From contig NZ_JBEBMX010000003.1 of NCBI RefSeq assembly GCF_043196875.1, positions 1 to 64,000 on the forward strand: 64,000 bases of DNA, given 5' to 3'. Source of the DNA: Saccharospirillum sp043196875. Its GTDB lineage: Bacteria > Pseudomonadota > Gammaproteobacteria > Pseudomonadales > Natronospirillaceae. Below, piece by piece: positions 6,350 through 16,365 of this stretch. The notes beneath the pieces are model-generated. The model ran no database searches. It saw nothing but the letters and a program-made list of their open reading frames with translations, and was not told where the DNA came from. The stretch's first letter is position 1; each line of letters starts with the position of its first letter. Made by a program: the position numbers and the translations under genes.

Positions 6350-9300
6350 ATGACCACCACCCTGTCACCTCGACGGATTGAGTTACTCGACACCCTCTAT
6401 GCCCGTTTAACGCCTCATTTTCCCAAAGACAAGCAGGCCGATCTGAAAATTCTGATCGACCATCTGTTCCAGCATGCCTCCATGCAGGATCTGGCCAGCT
6501 ACGACACCACCGACCTGGCCGGCATGGTGGTGTCGCTGTGGCGAACCTTGCAGCAGCATGAAGGTGGTCAACAACGTGTCGATGTTTTCAATCCGAATGT
6601 TGAGGAAAACGAGTGGCAGTCACCGCATACCATCGTCACGGTATTGTATGAAGACGTGCCTTTTATCATCGATTCCGTGCGGCTGACGTTGAACCGTCTG
6701 GACGCCAATATCCACACCATCTTCCATGCCAGCCTGGGCGTTGCCCGGTCGAAAGACGGCCGCTTTGAAGGTTTCGACAAAGCACAGCCGCGCGAGCTGT
6801 TGTTGTGCATCGAAGTCGATCGAACGACGGTGGCGGCTGAGCGTGATGACATCGCCAAGGCGCTCAACTCAGTGGTGGAAGAGGTTAAGCGGGTGATTGC
6901 TGATTACCCGAATATTTTGCAGAAGACCGAAGACGCCATCGCCGACTTTCATCGTCAAAAATACCCGGTCGATCAAGACGAGTTGGATGAAGCCGAAGTA
7001 TTTATGAAGTGGTTGGCGGACAATCATTTTACCTTCCTGGCTTACGACGAATACGAAATAGAAGAGGGTAAGGTCAAGCAGGTCGAAGGCAGTGCGCTGG
7101 GTCTGTTTCGTCAGAGCAACAAACGACGCGAAGAGTTTATCGATGAGATGACCGAGCAGCGTCGTCATCATGTGTTCGAGAAAGAACTGCTGATTTTCTC
7201 CAAGTCCGGACGCCGCTCCAATGTGCATCGGCCGGCGTATTCTGATTATGTATTGGTCAAACGTTTTAACGACAAGGGCGAGGTTGTCGGTGGTCGTCGC
7301 TTTCTCGGCCTTTATACCTCTACTGTCTATAACGGCTCACCCGATACCATTCCTGTGGTACGTCGGAAAATTGAGCAGGTTCTGGAACAAAGTGGTTTTG
7401 CCAAAGGCGGGCATAACTATAAAGAACTGGCGGCCATCCTGTTTACCTTCCCGCGCGATGAGTTGATTCAGGCGTCCATCGATACGTTGTTAAACATGAC
7501 CTTGGATGTACTGGCCATTCAGGAGCGTAAACGCATTCGGTTGCTGTTACGTCGCGATATTTATGGCAAATTCCTGACCGCCATTGTTTATGTTCCGCGT
7601 GATATTTTTAACTCTCAATTGCGTCAGCAAATTCACGACATGCTGGCTGAACAATTTGATATTGAAGGTTCGGATTTTACCACCTTTTTCAGCGAATCTG
7701 TGCTGGCGCGAACGCGTTTGGTATTCAAGCTTACGCATCCCATTGAGGGTGAATTACCAACGGAAGCGTTGGAGAAACGTATCTTCCAGATTGCCCGTCG
7801 CTGGACCGATGAGTTGCAGCAGGTTTTGGTGGAGAACTTTGGCGAAGAGCAGGGTATTCAACTGCATCAGCGCTATCACCAAGCCTTCCCCGCCAGTTAC
7901 CGAGAGCAGTACAGCCCAAGAGTGGCGGTCGCTGATATTCAGCGGATGGAGTCGCTGAACAAGAAAAATGCCGAACCTATTGCTCTGAGTTTTTATCGCG
8001 CCATGGAGCCCACCGGCAGTGAATTAAAACTGAAAATTTTCAAAAAAGGCGAAGCGCTGCTGTTGTCAGAGCTGATGCCGGTTTTGGAAAATCTGGGTTT
8101 GAAGGTTATCGATGAATATCCATACGAAATCAATTACGGCGATAACGAGTGCACCTGGATTTACGATTTTTCCTTGCTCTATGAACCTAATCCGCTGATT
8201 GATCCGGTTCAGTATCGCGAAGAATTTGCACGCGCTTTTCTCAATATCTGGAATGGCCGCGCCGAAAGCGATTCTTACAATCAATTGATCCTTCGCGCCA
8301 AATTGACCTGGCGCGAAGTGGCGATGTTGCGTGCCTACGCGCGCTATATGAAACAGATCCGTTTTGGTCTGTCGCAGGAATACATTGCCGATACGCTGAT
8401 CAAGTACACCGACATTACTCAAAACCTGGTTGAACTGTTTTCGGCCCGTTTCAATCCAGACAAACAGGAGAATGTGCATAAGGATCTTGATAAGTGGCAG
8501 GAAGCCATTAATGGCCAGTTGGATGCCGTTAATAATATCAACGAGGACCGTATCTTCCGGCGCTATGTTGAACTGATCAAAGCCACCTTGCGCACTAACT
8601 TCTATCAGCCGGGTGCCGATGGTCGGCGTAAGGATTATTTCAGTTTCAAACTGAACCCGGCGAAGATCAGCAACATTCCGTTGCCCAAACCGATGTTTGA
8701 GATTTTCGTCTATTCGCCGCGCATTGAAGGTGTGCATCTGCGCGGCGGTAAGGTCGCGCGTGGTGGCTTGCGCTGGTCCGATCGCATTGAGGATTTCCGT
8801 ACCGAAGTGCTCGGTCTGGTAAAAGCTCAGCAGGTTAAGAATGCGGTCATCGTACCGGTGGGGGCCAAGGGTGGTTTTGTTGCCAAGCAGTTGCCGGTCG
8901 ATGGTGATCGCGAAGCCATTCAGGCGGAAGGTATTGCCAGTTACAAAACCTTTATTCGCGCATTGCTCGATATAACCGACAATCTCAGCGAAGGCGAATT
9001 AGTACCGCCACAGCACGTTGTACGCTACGACGAAGATGATCCCTATCTGGTTGTGGCTGCCGATAAAGGCACCGCGACCTTCTCGGACATCGCCAATGCC
9101 GAAGCCATCGATTACGGCTTCTGGCTCGGTGATGCGTTCGCTTCTGGCGGTTCCAACGGTTACGACCATAAGAAAATGGGCATTACCGCTCGTGGCGCCT
9201 GGGTCAGTGTGCAACGTCATTTCCGTGAGTTGGGTATCGATGTCCAGAAAGACCCGATCAGCGTGGTGGGTATCGGCGATATGGCCGGCGATGTGTTCGG

Positions 9301-11167
9301 CAATGGTTTGTTGCGTTCCGAATCGCTCAAGTTGGTTGGCGCCTTTAACCACTTGCACATTTTTGTTGATCCGGACCCGGATCCCGCCAAGAGTTTCGCC
9401 GAACGTCAGCGCCTGTTTGATTTGCCGCGCTCCAGTTGGGAAGACTACAACGCTGATTTGATATCCAAAGGCGGGGGTATTTTCAGTCGCAGCGCCAAAT
9501 CGATTCCGGTCAGTAAGGAAATGAAAGCGTTGTTTGGCATCAGTAAGTCGAAAATCACGCCGAATGATCTGATCAGCGCCATGCTGACGGCGCCGGTGGA
9601 TCTGCTGTGGAATGGTGGTATTGGCACCTACGTCAAAGCCAGCCACGAGAACCATGCCGACATTGGCGACAAGGCCAACGATGCGCTGCGCGTAGACGCC
9701 CGCGATCTGCAATGCAAGGTGATCGGCGAGGGTGGCAACCTGGGCTTTAGTCAGTTGGGCCGGGTGGAATTTAACCTGGGCGGTGGTCGCTGTTTTACCG
9801 ACTTTATCGATAACGCCGGCGGCGTGGATTGCTCGGACCACGAAGTGAACATGAAAATCCTGCTCGACGACCTGGTCGCCAGTGGCGATCTGACCGTCAA
9901 GCAGCGCAACGATAATCTGTTCAAGCTGACCGAAGACGTGTCCAAGCTGGTGCTGCGTAATAACTATCGCCAAAGCCAGGCGCTGGGTATTGCCTACACC
10001 GAATCGTTCAAGCGCGTTGAGGAATATCGACGTCTGATCAATGCCTTGGTCAGTGCCGGTAAGTTGAATCGTGAACTGGAATTTTTGCCTTCCGATGAAG
10101 CGATCAGCGATCGCAAAGTGCAAGGCCAGGGTTTAACGCGGCCGGAATTGTCGGTGCTGATTTCCTACGTAAAAGGCGACTTAAAAGAGCAGTTGATCAA
10201 AGCCGATGTGGCTCAGGATGCCTACCTGGAAACGGCGGTTACCACCGTCTTCCCGGAAGCGATGCGCAAGAAGTTTGGCAAGGCCATGTACCAGCATCGG
10301 TTGCGCGGTGAGATTGTTGCCACTCAGGTCGCCAACGACATCTTCAATTACATGGGCATTTCCTATTTTAACCGGCTGCAGGAAAGCACTGGGGCGTCAC
10401 CGCTGGAGGCGGCCAAAGCCTATGTTGCCGCGCGCGACATCTTTGGCATGCATAGCTTATGGGATGAACTGGAAGCGCTCGACCATCAAATCGACACCGA
10501 GTTGCAAAGCAGTCTGATGTTGAAAACGGCGCGCATGGTGCGTCGCGGCAGTCGTTGGTTGGTGAAAAATTATCGCACCGGCATCGATATTCAGGCGGTG
10601 CTCGATCTGTATCAGCAACCAATCCAGAGCATGAGCGAGCAGTTGGAAACCCTGTTGCCGGATGATCAAAAAGAAATCTGGTTGAGTGAATCGGCACAGT
10701 TGGTGGAGCAGGGTGTTCCGGAAGATCTGGCGCGTCGTGTCTGCGCCTCGGACATTCTCTATACCGCCTTGGGTGTGGTCGCTGTGGCACAAAGTCAGGA
10801 ACGCGATCCGATGCAGGTAGCTCAGGGTTATTTCCGCGTCGGTGATGCGCTTGAATTGGACAGCTTTGCTGAGCAGGTCAACAGCCTCAGCGTTAATACC
10901 CATTGGCAGGCGATGGCGCGTGAGTCGTTCCGCGATGATCTGGAATGGCAACAGCGCCGCATCACCCAGGGTTTGTTCAGCCAGATTGGTAATGAATCGC
11001 TGGATGAGCTGGTCGATGACTGGCTGGAACGCAATCAGATTCTGGTTGAGCGCTGGCTGAAGATGATGAGCGAAATCCGCGCCGTCGGTGAACCGGAGTT
11101 CAGCATGTACAGCGTGGCCATCCGCGAACTGTTGGATCTGTCGCAGGCAACCATGCCGGAACTCTGA
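6350..11167 (+). CDS. gdhB: NAD-specific glutamate dehydrogenase, large class
   Basis: Protein of 1605 aa, the usual length of the roughly 180-kDa GDH class. It oxidatively deaminates glutamate to 2-oxoglutarate with NAD, feeding amino-acid carbon into the TCA cycle. The N-terminal half (about 1-720) contains the ACT-like regulatory modules typical of this class (VLYEDVPFIIDSVRLTLNR near residue 100). The catalytic core begins near 740: ARGGLRWSDR near 804, the lysine motif VGAKGGFVAKQLP near 837, and the nucleotide-binding part GIGDMAGDVFGNG near 977. The C-terminal 350 residues are the helical tail. The order gdhB-DUF2835-pyrD is the same as in Pseudomonas. Confidence 0.96.
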   Translation: MTTTLSPRRIELLDTLYARLTPHFPKDKQADLKILIDHLFQHASMQDLASYDTTDLAGMVVSLWRTLQQHEGGQQRVDVFNPNVEENEWQSPHTIVTVLYEDVPFIIDSVRLTLNRLDANIHTIFHASLGVARSKDGRFEGFDKAQPRELLLCIEVDRTTVAAERDDIAKALNSVVEEVKRVIADYPNILQKTEDAIADFHRQKYPVDQDELDEAEVFMKWLADNHFTFLAYDEYEIEEGKVKQVEGSALGLFRQSNKRREEFIDEMTEQRRHHVFEKELLIFSKSGRRSNVHRPAYSDYVLVKRFNDKGEVVGGRRFLGLYTSTVYNGSPDTIPVVRRKIEQVLEQSGFAKGGHNYKELAAILFTFPRDELIQASIDTLLNMTLDVLAIQERKRIRLLLRRDIYGKFLTAIVYVPRDIFNSQLRQQIHDMLAEQFDIEGSDFTTFFSESVLARTRLVFKLTHPIEGELPTEALEKRIFQIARRWTDELQQVLVENFGEEQGIQLHQRYHQAFPASYREQYSPRVAVADIQRMESLNKKNAEPIALSFYRAMEPTGSELKLKIFKKGEALLLSELMPVLENLGLKVIDEYPYEINYGDNECTWIYDFSLLYEPNPLIDPVQYREEFARAFLNIWNGRAESDSYNQLILRAKLTWREVAMLRAYARYMKQIRFGLSQEYIADTLIKYTDITQNLVELFSARFNPDKQENVHKDLDKWQEAINGQLDAVNNINEDRIFRRYVELIKATLRTNFYQPGADGRRKDYFSFKLNPAKISNIPLPKPMFEIFVYSPRIEGVHLRGGKVARGGLRWSDRIEDFRTEVLGLVKAQQVKNAVIVPVGAKGGFVAKQLPVDGDREAIQAEGIASYKTFIRALLDITDNLSEGELVPPQHVVRYDEDDPYLVVAADKGTATFSDIANAEAIDYGFWLGDAFASGGSNGYDHKKMGITARGAWVSVQRHFRELGIDVQKDPISVVGIGDMAGDVFGNGLLRSESLKLVGAFNHLHIFVDPDPDPAKSFAERQRLFDLPRSSWEDYNADLISKGGGIFSRSAKSIPVSKEMKALFGISKSKITPNDLISAMLTAPVDLLWNGGIGTYVKASHENHADIGDKANDALRVDARDLQCKVIGEGGNLGFSQLGRVEFNLGGGRCFTDFIDNAGGVDCSDHEVNMKILLDDLVASGDLTVKQRNDNLFKLTEDVSKLVLRNNYRQSQALGIAYTESFKRVEEYRRLINALVSAGKLNRELEFLPSDEAISDRKVQGQGLTRPELSVLISYVKGDLKEQLIKADVAQDAYLETAVTTVFPEAMRKKFGKAMYQHRLRGEIVATQVANDIFNYMGISYFNRLQESTGASPLEAAKAYVAARDIFGMHSLWDELEALDHQIDTELQSSLMLKTARMVRRGSRWLVKNYRTGIDIQAVLDLYQQPIQSMSEQLETLLPDDQKEIWLSESAQLVEQGVPEDLARRVCASDILYTALGVVAVAQSQERDPMQVAQGYFRVGDALELDSFAEQVNSLSVNTHWQAMARESFRDDLEWQQRRITQGLFSQIGNESLDELVDDWLERNQILVERWLKMMSEIRAVGEPEFSMYSVAIRELLDLSQATMPEL

Positions 11168-11250
11168 GCGGGTTCTCTGTGCAATGGTGCTTGCGCAGAC
11201 AGTTGCTACGGGGATAATTGCCCCGAGCAACTGTCTGGGTTCTCGATGTT

Positions 11251-11475
11251 ATGTCACAAACGCTGATCGTCGATCTTTATATCTCGGCTGATGATTACCT
11301 GCGTCACTATCAAGGTTCAGTGAAGAATGTTTCGTGCGAATCGCGTGACGGTCGTCGAGTCCGTTTTCCCTCTGGCATTCTGCAACGATTCGTCACCCGA
11401 AATGGCATCCAGGGCAGTTTCAGTCTGGAAGTCGACGACAATTTCAAACTGATCGGCATCCGCCGCATCGCCTAG
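11251..11475 (+). CDS. DUF2835 protein
   Basis: Protein of 74 aa starting at ATG 11251 (MSQTLIVDLYISADDYLRHY). The pattern 'YLRHYQGSVKNVSCESRDGRRVRFPSGILQRFVTRNGIQGSFSLEVD' is characteristic of DUF2835, a small all-beta family of unknown function that often sits between gdhB and pyrD. It lies 83 bases after gdhB and 53 bases before pyrD and may belong to either transcript. Confidence 0.85.
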   Translation: MSQTLIVDLYISADDYLRHYQGSVKNVSCESRDGRRVRFPSGILQRFVTRNGIQGSFSLEVDDNFKLIGIRRIA

Positions 11476-11528
11476 TTTTCCCCAGCTGTTATAATGCCGG
11501 CCGTTTTCATCATGCCGGGAAAGCTGTT

Positions 11529-12542
11529 ATGTACGACATCCTGCGTCCAGCCCTGTTCGCGCTCAGCCCTGAAACCAGCCATGACCTCAGTCTGGAGTCG
11601 TTGGGCGCTGCTCATCGCCTGGGATTAAGTCGCTTCTTTGGCAAGATGCCGGCCTGTGATCCGGTGTCGTTGTGGGGCCTGGAGTTTGCCAACCCGGTTG
11701 GCCTGGCCGCGGGACTTGATAAAAATGGCGATTATCTGGATGCGCTGGGCGCGCTCGGTTTTGGTTTTGTCGAAGTGGGCACGGTGACGCCGCGTCCGCA
11801 AAGCGGCAACGAAAAACCGCGATTGTTTCGACTGTCTGACAGCCAGGCGATCATCAATCGCATGGGCTTCAATAACAAAGGTGTCGATCATCTGGTTGAA
11901 CGCGTTAAACGCAGTCGTTACGACGGCGTTGTCGGCATCAACATCGGTAAAAACAAAACCACAGCAGAAGACGATGCGCTCGAAGATTATCTCTACTGTC
12001 TGGACCGGGTTTATCCCTGGGCCGGTTATGTGGTCGTCAACCTGTCGTCACCCAATACACCCGGGCTGCGCAATTTGCAGTTCGGCGATGCGCTGAAAAA
12101 GCTGTTGGATGGTTTGCAGCAGCGCCAGCAGCAACTGGCCGCCCGGCATGGTTACAAACCCATCCTGATTAAGATTGCTCCGGATTTGAACGAAGCCGAA
12201 ATCGAGGCTATCGCCACGGTGTTTAATGAATACGAAGTGGATGGCGTGGTCGCAACCAATACCACCATCAGCCGAGAGGCCGTCTCCGGTGAGCGTTTTG
12301 CTGACCAAGCCGGTGGGCTGTCCGGGCAACCGTTATTCCAGTCGTCGACCGCAACCTTACGCAGCTTCCGACGCTATTTGAAACCATCGATTCCGTTGAT
12401 CGGGGTTGGTGGCATTTGCTACGGCGATGATGTCAAAGCCAAGCGAGAGGCAGGAGCCAGCCTGGTACAGCTATACAGTGGTTTTATTTACCGCGGGCCG
12501 AAGTTGATTCGTGAATGCATCGAAGCTTGGCAGGATGATTGA
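11529..12542 (+). CDS. pyrD: Dihydroorotate dehydrogenase (quinone), class 2
   Basis: Protein of 337 aa, matching the E. coli class 2 enzyme length. It oxidises dihydroorotate to orotate at the inner membrane, passing electrons to quinone (fourth step of pyrimidine synthesis). The N-terminal helical membrane-associating segment (MYDILRPALFALSPETSHDLSL) is followed by an FMN TIM barrel: VGLAAGLDKNGDYLDAL near 60, the active-site loop NLSSPNTPGLR from residue 171, and the FMN phosphate motif LIGVGGICYGDD near 290. Confidence 0.96.
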   Translation: MYDILRPALFALSPETSHDLSLESLGAAHRLGLSRFFGKMPACDPVSLWGLEFANPVGLAAGLDKNGDYLDALGALGFGFVEVGTVTPRPQSGNEKPRLFRLSDSQAIINRMGFNNKGVDHLVERVKRSRYDGVVGINIGKNKTTAEDDALEDYLYCLDRVYPWAGYVVVNLSSPNTPGLRNLQFGDALKKLLDGLQQRQQQLAARHGYKPILIKIAPDLNEAEIEAIATVFNEYEVDGVVATNTTISREAVSGERFADQAGGLSGQPLFQSSTATLRSFRRYLKPSIPLIGVGGICYGDDVKAKREAGASLVQLYSGFIYRGPKLIRECIEAWQDD

Positions 12543-12562
12543 AATTGCAACGGCCAGCCACT

Positions 12563-12585
12563 AAAAAGCCGGCATTGCGCCGGCT
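12563..12585 (-). terminator. Terminator of rmf, between converging pyrD and rmf
   Basis: GCCGGC-ATTGC-GCCGGC with extra A-T closure. On the minus strand it is followed by a clean T5 tract (12563-12567), so it terminates rmf. On the plus strand only TGTTGTTG follows, so it is weaker for pyrD. Confidence 0.85.
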
Positions 12586-12611
12586 GTTGTTGCTAACGCC
12601 TGGGTGTGGCG

Positions 12612-12827
12612 TCAGTGGTGGATCAAAACTTCATTGAGGCGATGTATACCGCGCACGCCGGTTAATCCATCCCATTGATCGCTGCGTCCTTCACGCCAAC
12701 CGTTCATCCATTCCTGATGCAGTTCCGGTTTGCCACTGGGACATAAGGTTTTCGACCGACCTTCCAGTCCGGCCAGATAGCCTTTCTGGTAGGCTCGTTC
12801 ACGGCGGTCACGCTTTTGTCGCTTCAT
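12612..12827 (-). CDS. rmf: Ribosome modulation factor
   Basis: Protein of 71 aa starting MKRQKRDRRERAYQKGYLAGL. RMF binds 70S ribosomes in stationary phase and promotes dimerisation to inactive 100S particles. The family core 'RAYQKGYLAGLEGRSKTLCP' followed by 'WMNGWREGRSDQWDGLTG' is unmistakable. ATG 12827 is preceded by AGAGAGG. The product is slightly longer than the E. coli protein (55 aa) because of its C-terminal tail. Its transcription is typically growth-rate controlled; no specific site was identified in the 269-base gap upstream. Confidence 0.95.
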   Translation of the reverse strand: MKRQKRDRRERAYQKGYLAGLEGRSKTLCPSGKPELHQEWMNGWREGRSDQWDGLTGVRGIHRLNEVLIHH

Positions 12828-13096
12828 AGATAGACCTCTCTTGCTGTCCATGGTGAAGTGAGGCCGGTCGGAACAACCGACCCCGGTGAGGCTGCCTTCA
12901 TGAATGTTGTATCGAAAACTGTCCGGTCGTGTCGATGAACGATTCAGTCTAAAAACCGCCACACTTAGTGGCTACTGTAATAAAATAGTCATACCCATCC
13001 AGTGGGGGGCTGCAGCCAGGTCTCAAAGCCTGTTCGAGCTTTCTTAAAGCGTTATCGTCTTAGTTCTATCCTTTTTAATAGAGAATCCGTCTAAAA

Positions 13097-15241
13097 ATGA
13101 GCATTACCGAACCCGCGACATTTTGGGTGACTTGCCCCCAGGGCTTTCATCGACTACTGAAGCCTGAGATCACTCAAATCACCGGCCAGCCTGCGCTGGA
13201 CTGGTCGCGTGGTCTGGCATTCGAGGGTTCGCTGGCCGACGCCTATCGGCTCTGTTTATGGAGCCGCCTGGCCAACCGCGTCCATCTGGCGCTGGGACAA
13301 AGCGATAACGTCAGCCTGGATGGCTTGATGGCGCTGATCGACAGCGTCAACTGGGACCAGCACGTTCGCCCGGGCGGTACTCTGAGAGTGGATTTTCAAG
13401 GTCGAATGAGTGGCATTGATGATCCGCGTTATGGCGCGCAGAAAGTGAAAGATGTCATCGTCGACCAGATGCGTGATCGCCATGGTATTCGCCCCAGTGT
13501 TGAGCGTGACTCCCCCGATATCGTGGTCTTTGTTCAGGTCGGCCGTCAGCGCATCGACTTGGGATTGGATTTGTCGGGCGATTCCTTGCATCGCCGCGGT
13601 TACCGTCAGGCGACTGGTCCGGCACCGCTGAAGGAAAACCTGGCGGCGGCTGTTCTGATGGCTGCTGACTGGCCCAAGCGAGCGGCGGCTGGCGAAGCCT
13701 TTATCGATCCACTCTGTGGTTCCGGCACTCTGGTGGTGGAAGCGGCAATGATTGCCGCCGATATGGCGCCGGGATTGATGCGACGTCGTTTCGGTTTTGA
13801 CGGTTGGCTAGGCCACGACCGCGGTTTGTGGAATGAACTGGTTACCGAAGCGCGCCAGCGTCGTCTCGACGGCGAAAGCCAGATGAGCCCGGTCTTGGGT
13901 TACGACGCCGATGGTGGTGTCGTCGCGCGGGCCAACGAGACGCTCGAGCGGTTGGGGTTGTCGCGTCAGGCGCGCTGTTATCACAAGCCGTTGAACGATT
14001 GGACCAAGCCGACACACTGGGCTTTACAGCCGGGCCTGGTGGCCTGTAACCCGCCATATGGTGAGCGTCTGGGCAACAAGCCACAGTTACTGGCTTTGTA
14101 CCGGCGTCTGGGTGAATTGGCACAAACCGAACTGGCCGACTGGACGGTGGGTATCCTCACGTCCGATACCGTTCTGGCACGCGAGACCGGTTTGAAAGCC
14201 AGCGCCAAGGAGCGTTTCTTTAACGGTCGTCTGGAAACGCATCTCTATGTGTTCGCGCCGGATGAGCGCGAAGCCAGTAACCAAACGCCGGCGATGGTTG
14301 AGCAAGACAGCGCTTTGCGTAATCGCTTGATCAAAAATCTCAAGCAACGGCGCAAGGCATTGAAAGGCAAAGACATCGAAGCCTACCGACTGTACGACGC
14401 CGACTTACCCGAATTTGCGCTGGCTATCGACGTCTATGGCAACCAATACCACGTTCAGGAATATGCACCACCGCGCGAAATTCCCGAAGACAAAGCGCGT
14501 GCGCGTTTGCTGCATGCGTTAGCGGTGTTGGGTGAGGTGATGGATGCACCGCCGGAAAACATCGTTTTGAAACAACGTCAGCGCCAGAAAGGCCGAACCC
14601 AATACGAACGCCAGGATGAAAGCGGTGACTTTTTTATCGTGCGTGAGGAAGGCGTCTTTCTGGAAGTTAACCTGCGCGACTATCTGGATACGGGCTTGTT
14701 CCTGGATCATCGACCGACGCGTCATTGGATTCAGCAACAGGTCAAAGATAAACGCTTTTTGAATCTGTTCTGTTATACCGGCGCGGTGACCGCCCATGCT
14801 TACGTCGGCGGTGCAGCGAGTACCACCAGTGTCGATTTATCGCGCACCTATTTAAACTGGGCGCGGGAAAATCTGCGCTTGAATGGCGGCGAACCCAATG
14901 CTCAACATCGTTTTATTCAGGCCGATTGTTTGCAATGGCTCGATGAGTGTCGCGAACAGTTTGATGTGATTTTTCTCGACCCGCCGACGTTCAGTAACTC
15001 GGCGCGGATGAGCGATACGCTGGATGTTCAGCGTGATCAGGTGGCGTTGATTGATCGGGTTATGCGGGTGTTGTCACCACAAGGGCTGCTGATTTTTTCT
15101 AACAACTTCCGCAAATTTCGACTCGAACCAGAGCTGTCAGAACGCTATGCAGTGACTGAGAAAACGTCCGTTTCTGTGCCATTCGATTTCCAGCAAAAAC
15201 GGCCCCATCAATGCTGGCATCTGCGTCATAAAACGCATTAA
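13097..15241 (+). CDS. rlmL: Bifunctional 23S rRNA methyltransferase RlmKL
   Basis: Protein of 714 aa that makes m2G2445 (RlmL half) and m7G2069 (RlmK half) in 23S rRNA. The N-terminal THUMP domain (about 45-160) is followed by the first Rossmann methyltransferase (DPLCGSGTLVVEAA near 205, catalytic CNPPYGERLG near 318) and then by a second SAM domain with a PUA-like linker (FLNLFCYTGAVTAHAYVGG near 554, DPPTFSNSARM near 632). The length fits the fused gammaproteobacterial form. It ends convergently with rlmG, the stop codons being offset by one base inside TTAA. Confidence 0.95.
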   Translation: MSITEPATFWVTCPQGFHRLLKPEITQITGQPALDWSRGLAFEGSLADAYRLCLWSRLANRVHLALGQSDNVSLDGLMALIDSVNWDQHVRPGGTLRVDFQGRMSGIDDPRYGAQKVKDVIVDQMRDRHGIRPSVERDSPDIVVFVQVGRQRIDLGLDLSGDSLHRRGYRQATGPAPLKENLAAAVLMAADWPKRAAAGEAFIDPLCGSGTLVVEAAMIAADMAPGLMRRRFGFDGWLGHDRGLWNELVTEARQRRLDGESQMSPVLGYDADGGVVARANETLERLGLSRQARCYHKPLNDWTKPTHWALQPGLVACNPPYGERLGNKPQLLALYRRLGELAQTELADWTVGILTSDTVLARETGLKASAKERFFNGRLETHLYVFAPDEREASNQTPAMVEQDSALRNRLIKNLKQRRKALKGKDIEAYRLYDADLPEFALAIDVYGNQYHVQEYAPPREIPEDKARARLLHALAVLGEVMDAPPENIVLKQRQRQKGRTQYERQDESGDFFIVREEGVFLEVNLRDYLDTGLFLDHRPTRHWIQQQVKDKRFLNLFCYTGAVTAHAYVGGAASTTSVDLSRTYLNWARENLRLNGGEPNAQHRFIQADCLQWLDECREQFDVIFLDPPTFSNSARMSDTLDVQRDQVALIDRVMRVLSPQGLLIFSNNFRKFRLEPELSERYAVTEKTSVSVPFDFQQKRPHQCWHLRHKTH

Positions 15242-16344
15242 TTTTTGATGTCGAGAGCCGCCAGAACCACGAACTTCGGGTGGCTCGATTTTACCTCTAC
15301 CTGCCTAAAATACCTTTTCAGTCGCTGGTGGTAACCCAGGTGTCGATTGCCGACTAACCAAAATTCGCCGTCTTTGGCGAGTGAGAGAGCAGCGCTTTTG
15401 ATCAGCTGCTCGGCAATGACATCGGTCAGGCTGGTGTCTTGATGAAAGGGCGGGTTACAGAGCACCAGCGGCACGCTTTTTAAATCTAAATCTGTTAAAC
15501 CGTTATTGTGAATCAGTTCCAGGCGTTCGCTCAGCTTATTAGCCTCGGCACTGGCGCGAGCGGAGGCGATCGCTTGGGCGCTTTCGTCAATGCCGATGGC
15601 CATCGCTGACGGATGATCTCGTAAATAACTCAACGCCAAAATGCCATTACCGCAGCCCAGATCCAAAACTCGATCGGCATTGGGGAGTTGGGCGAAATGC
15701 TTCAGGAAAACGAGTGCACCCGGATCGGTTTTTTGCGCGCTGAAGCAACCGGGTTCGCTGATCAATTTCAGGCCGTCGTCCGTACGGCTGTGGTGTGCCT
15801 GAACCATCTCGGCTGATAGTGGTTCGCCCAGCTCAACACAGCGTGCTTTTTTCTCGGCACGGCCGGGGTTGACCTGATCAAACCAGCGACGCATGGTTTT
15901 TTGATGCCCTGCGCTGAGATGTTTTACCATCCCCAATGCGTAGACTTTTCCGTTTGCCGCCAGGCGCTTTGTCAGTTGCCCCAGCTGCCAGTCGAACAGA
16001 GCAACTGACTTGGGTATCTGAATGATGGCGCAGCTTATGTCGTCTGGTAGTTCGTCGCTCGAATGAATCAGCTTGGGCAGAGCACGCTGGTTTCGCGCGC
16101 AGTTGTGTTGCAAGGCTTGTCGTGCCATAGCGCTGTCGTTCCACCAGGCGCTGACGCGCTGATCCAGTGCCACGGCTAAACTGCCGAAGCTGTCGTTGAT
16201 CAGCAGTATGTTGTCGTCATCTGGCGACAGTCGCGACAGCACTAACTCGTCGGCAGCGTTCCAGGCTTGAAGCTGCGTATCAGCCGGTACGCGCTGCAAG
16301 CTGAAGGCGGAGAAGTTTTGCGCTAGGGAAGGTGGTGTTGTCAC
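15238..16344 (-). CDS. rlmG: 23S rRNA (guanine-1835-N2)-methyltransferase RlmG
   Basis: Protein of 368 aa. It has a catalytically inactive N-terminal methyltransferase-like domain and an active C-terminal SAM domain: VLDLGCGNGILALSYL near 231 and the catalytic LCNPPFHQD near 287. RsmC is the nearest alternative. The C-terminal pattern NRHLGYHQRLKRYF...PKFVVLAA and the N-terminus SLQRVPADTQLQAWNAADELVL match RlmG better. It starts at a GTG with no strong ribosome site visible. Confidence 0.85.
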   Translation of the reverse strand: MTTPPSLAQNFSAFSLQRVPADTQLQAWNAADELVLSRLSPDDDNILLINDSFGSLAVALDQRVSAWWNDSAMARQALQHNCARNQRALPKLIHSSDELPDDISCAIIQIPKSVALFDWQLGQLTKRLAANGKVYALGMVKHLSAGHQKTMRRWFDQVNPGRAEKKARCVELGEPLSAEMVQAHHSRTDDGLKLISEPGCFSAQKTDPGALVFLKHFAQLPNADRVLDLGCGNGILALSYLRDHPSAMAIGIDESAQAIASARASAEANKLSERLELIHNNGLTDLDLKSVPLVLCNPPFHQDTSLTDVIAEQLIKSAALSLAKDGEFWLVGNRHLGYHQRLKRYFRQVEVKSSHPKFVVLAALDIKN

Positions 16345-16365
16345 AATTTATGAGGAGTGTCAGTC

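Noticed and set aside
8999..10123. 374-codon open frame antisense to gdhB
   Set aside because: It mirrors the codon pattern of the catalytic core of gdhB; no independent start signal or recognisable domain.
10457..11230. 257-codon open frame antisense to the end of gdhB
   Set aside because: No ribosome site, no domain, fully opposite gdhB.
12828..13096. SOS or stationary-phase operator between rmf and rlmL
   Set aside because: A CTGT half-site is present (CTGTAATAAAATAGT) but the second half is not; nothing else convincing was seen in these 269 bases.
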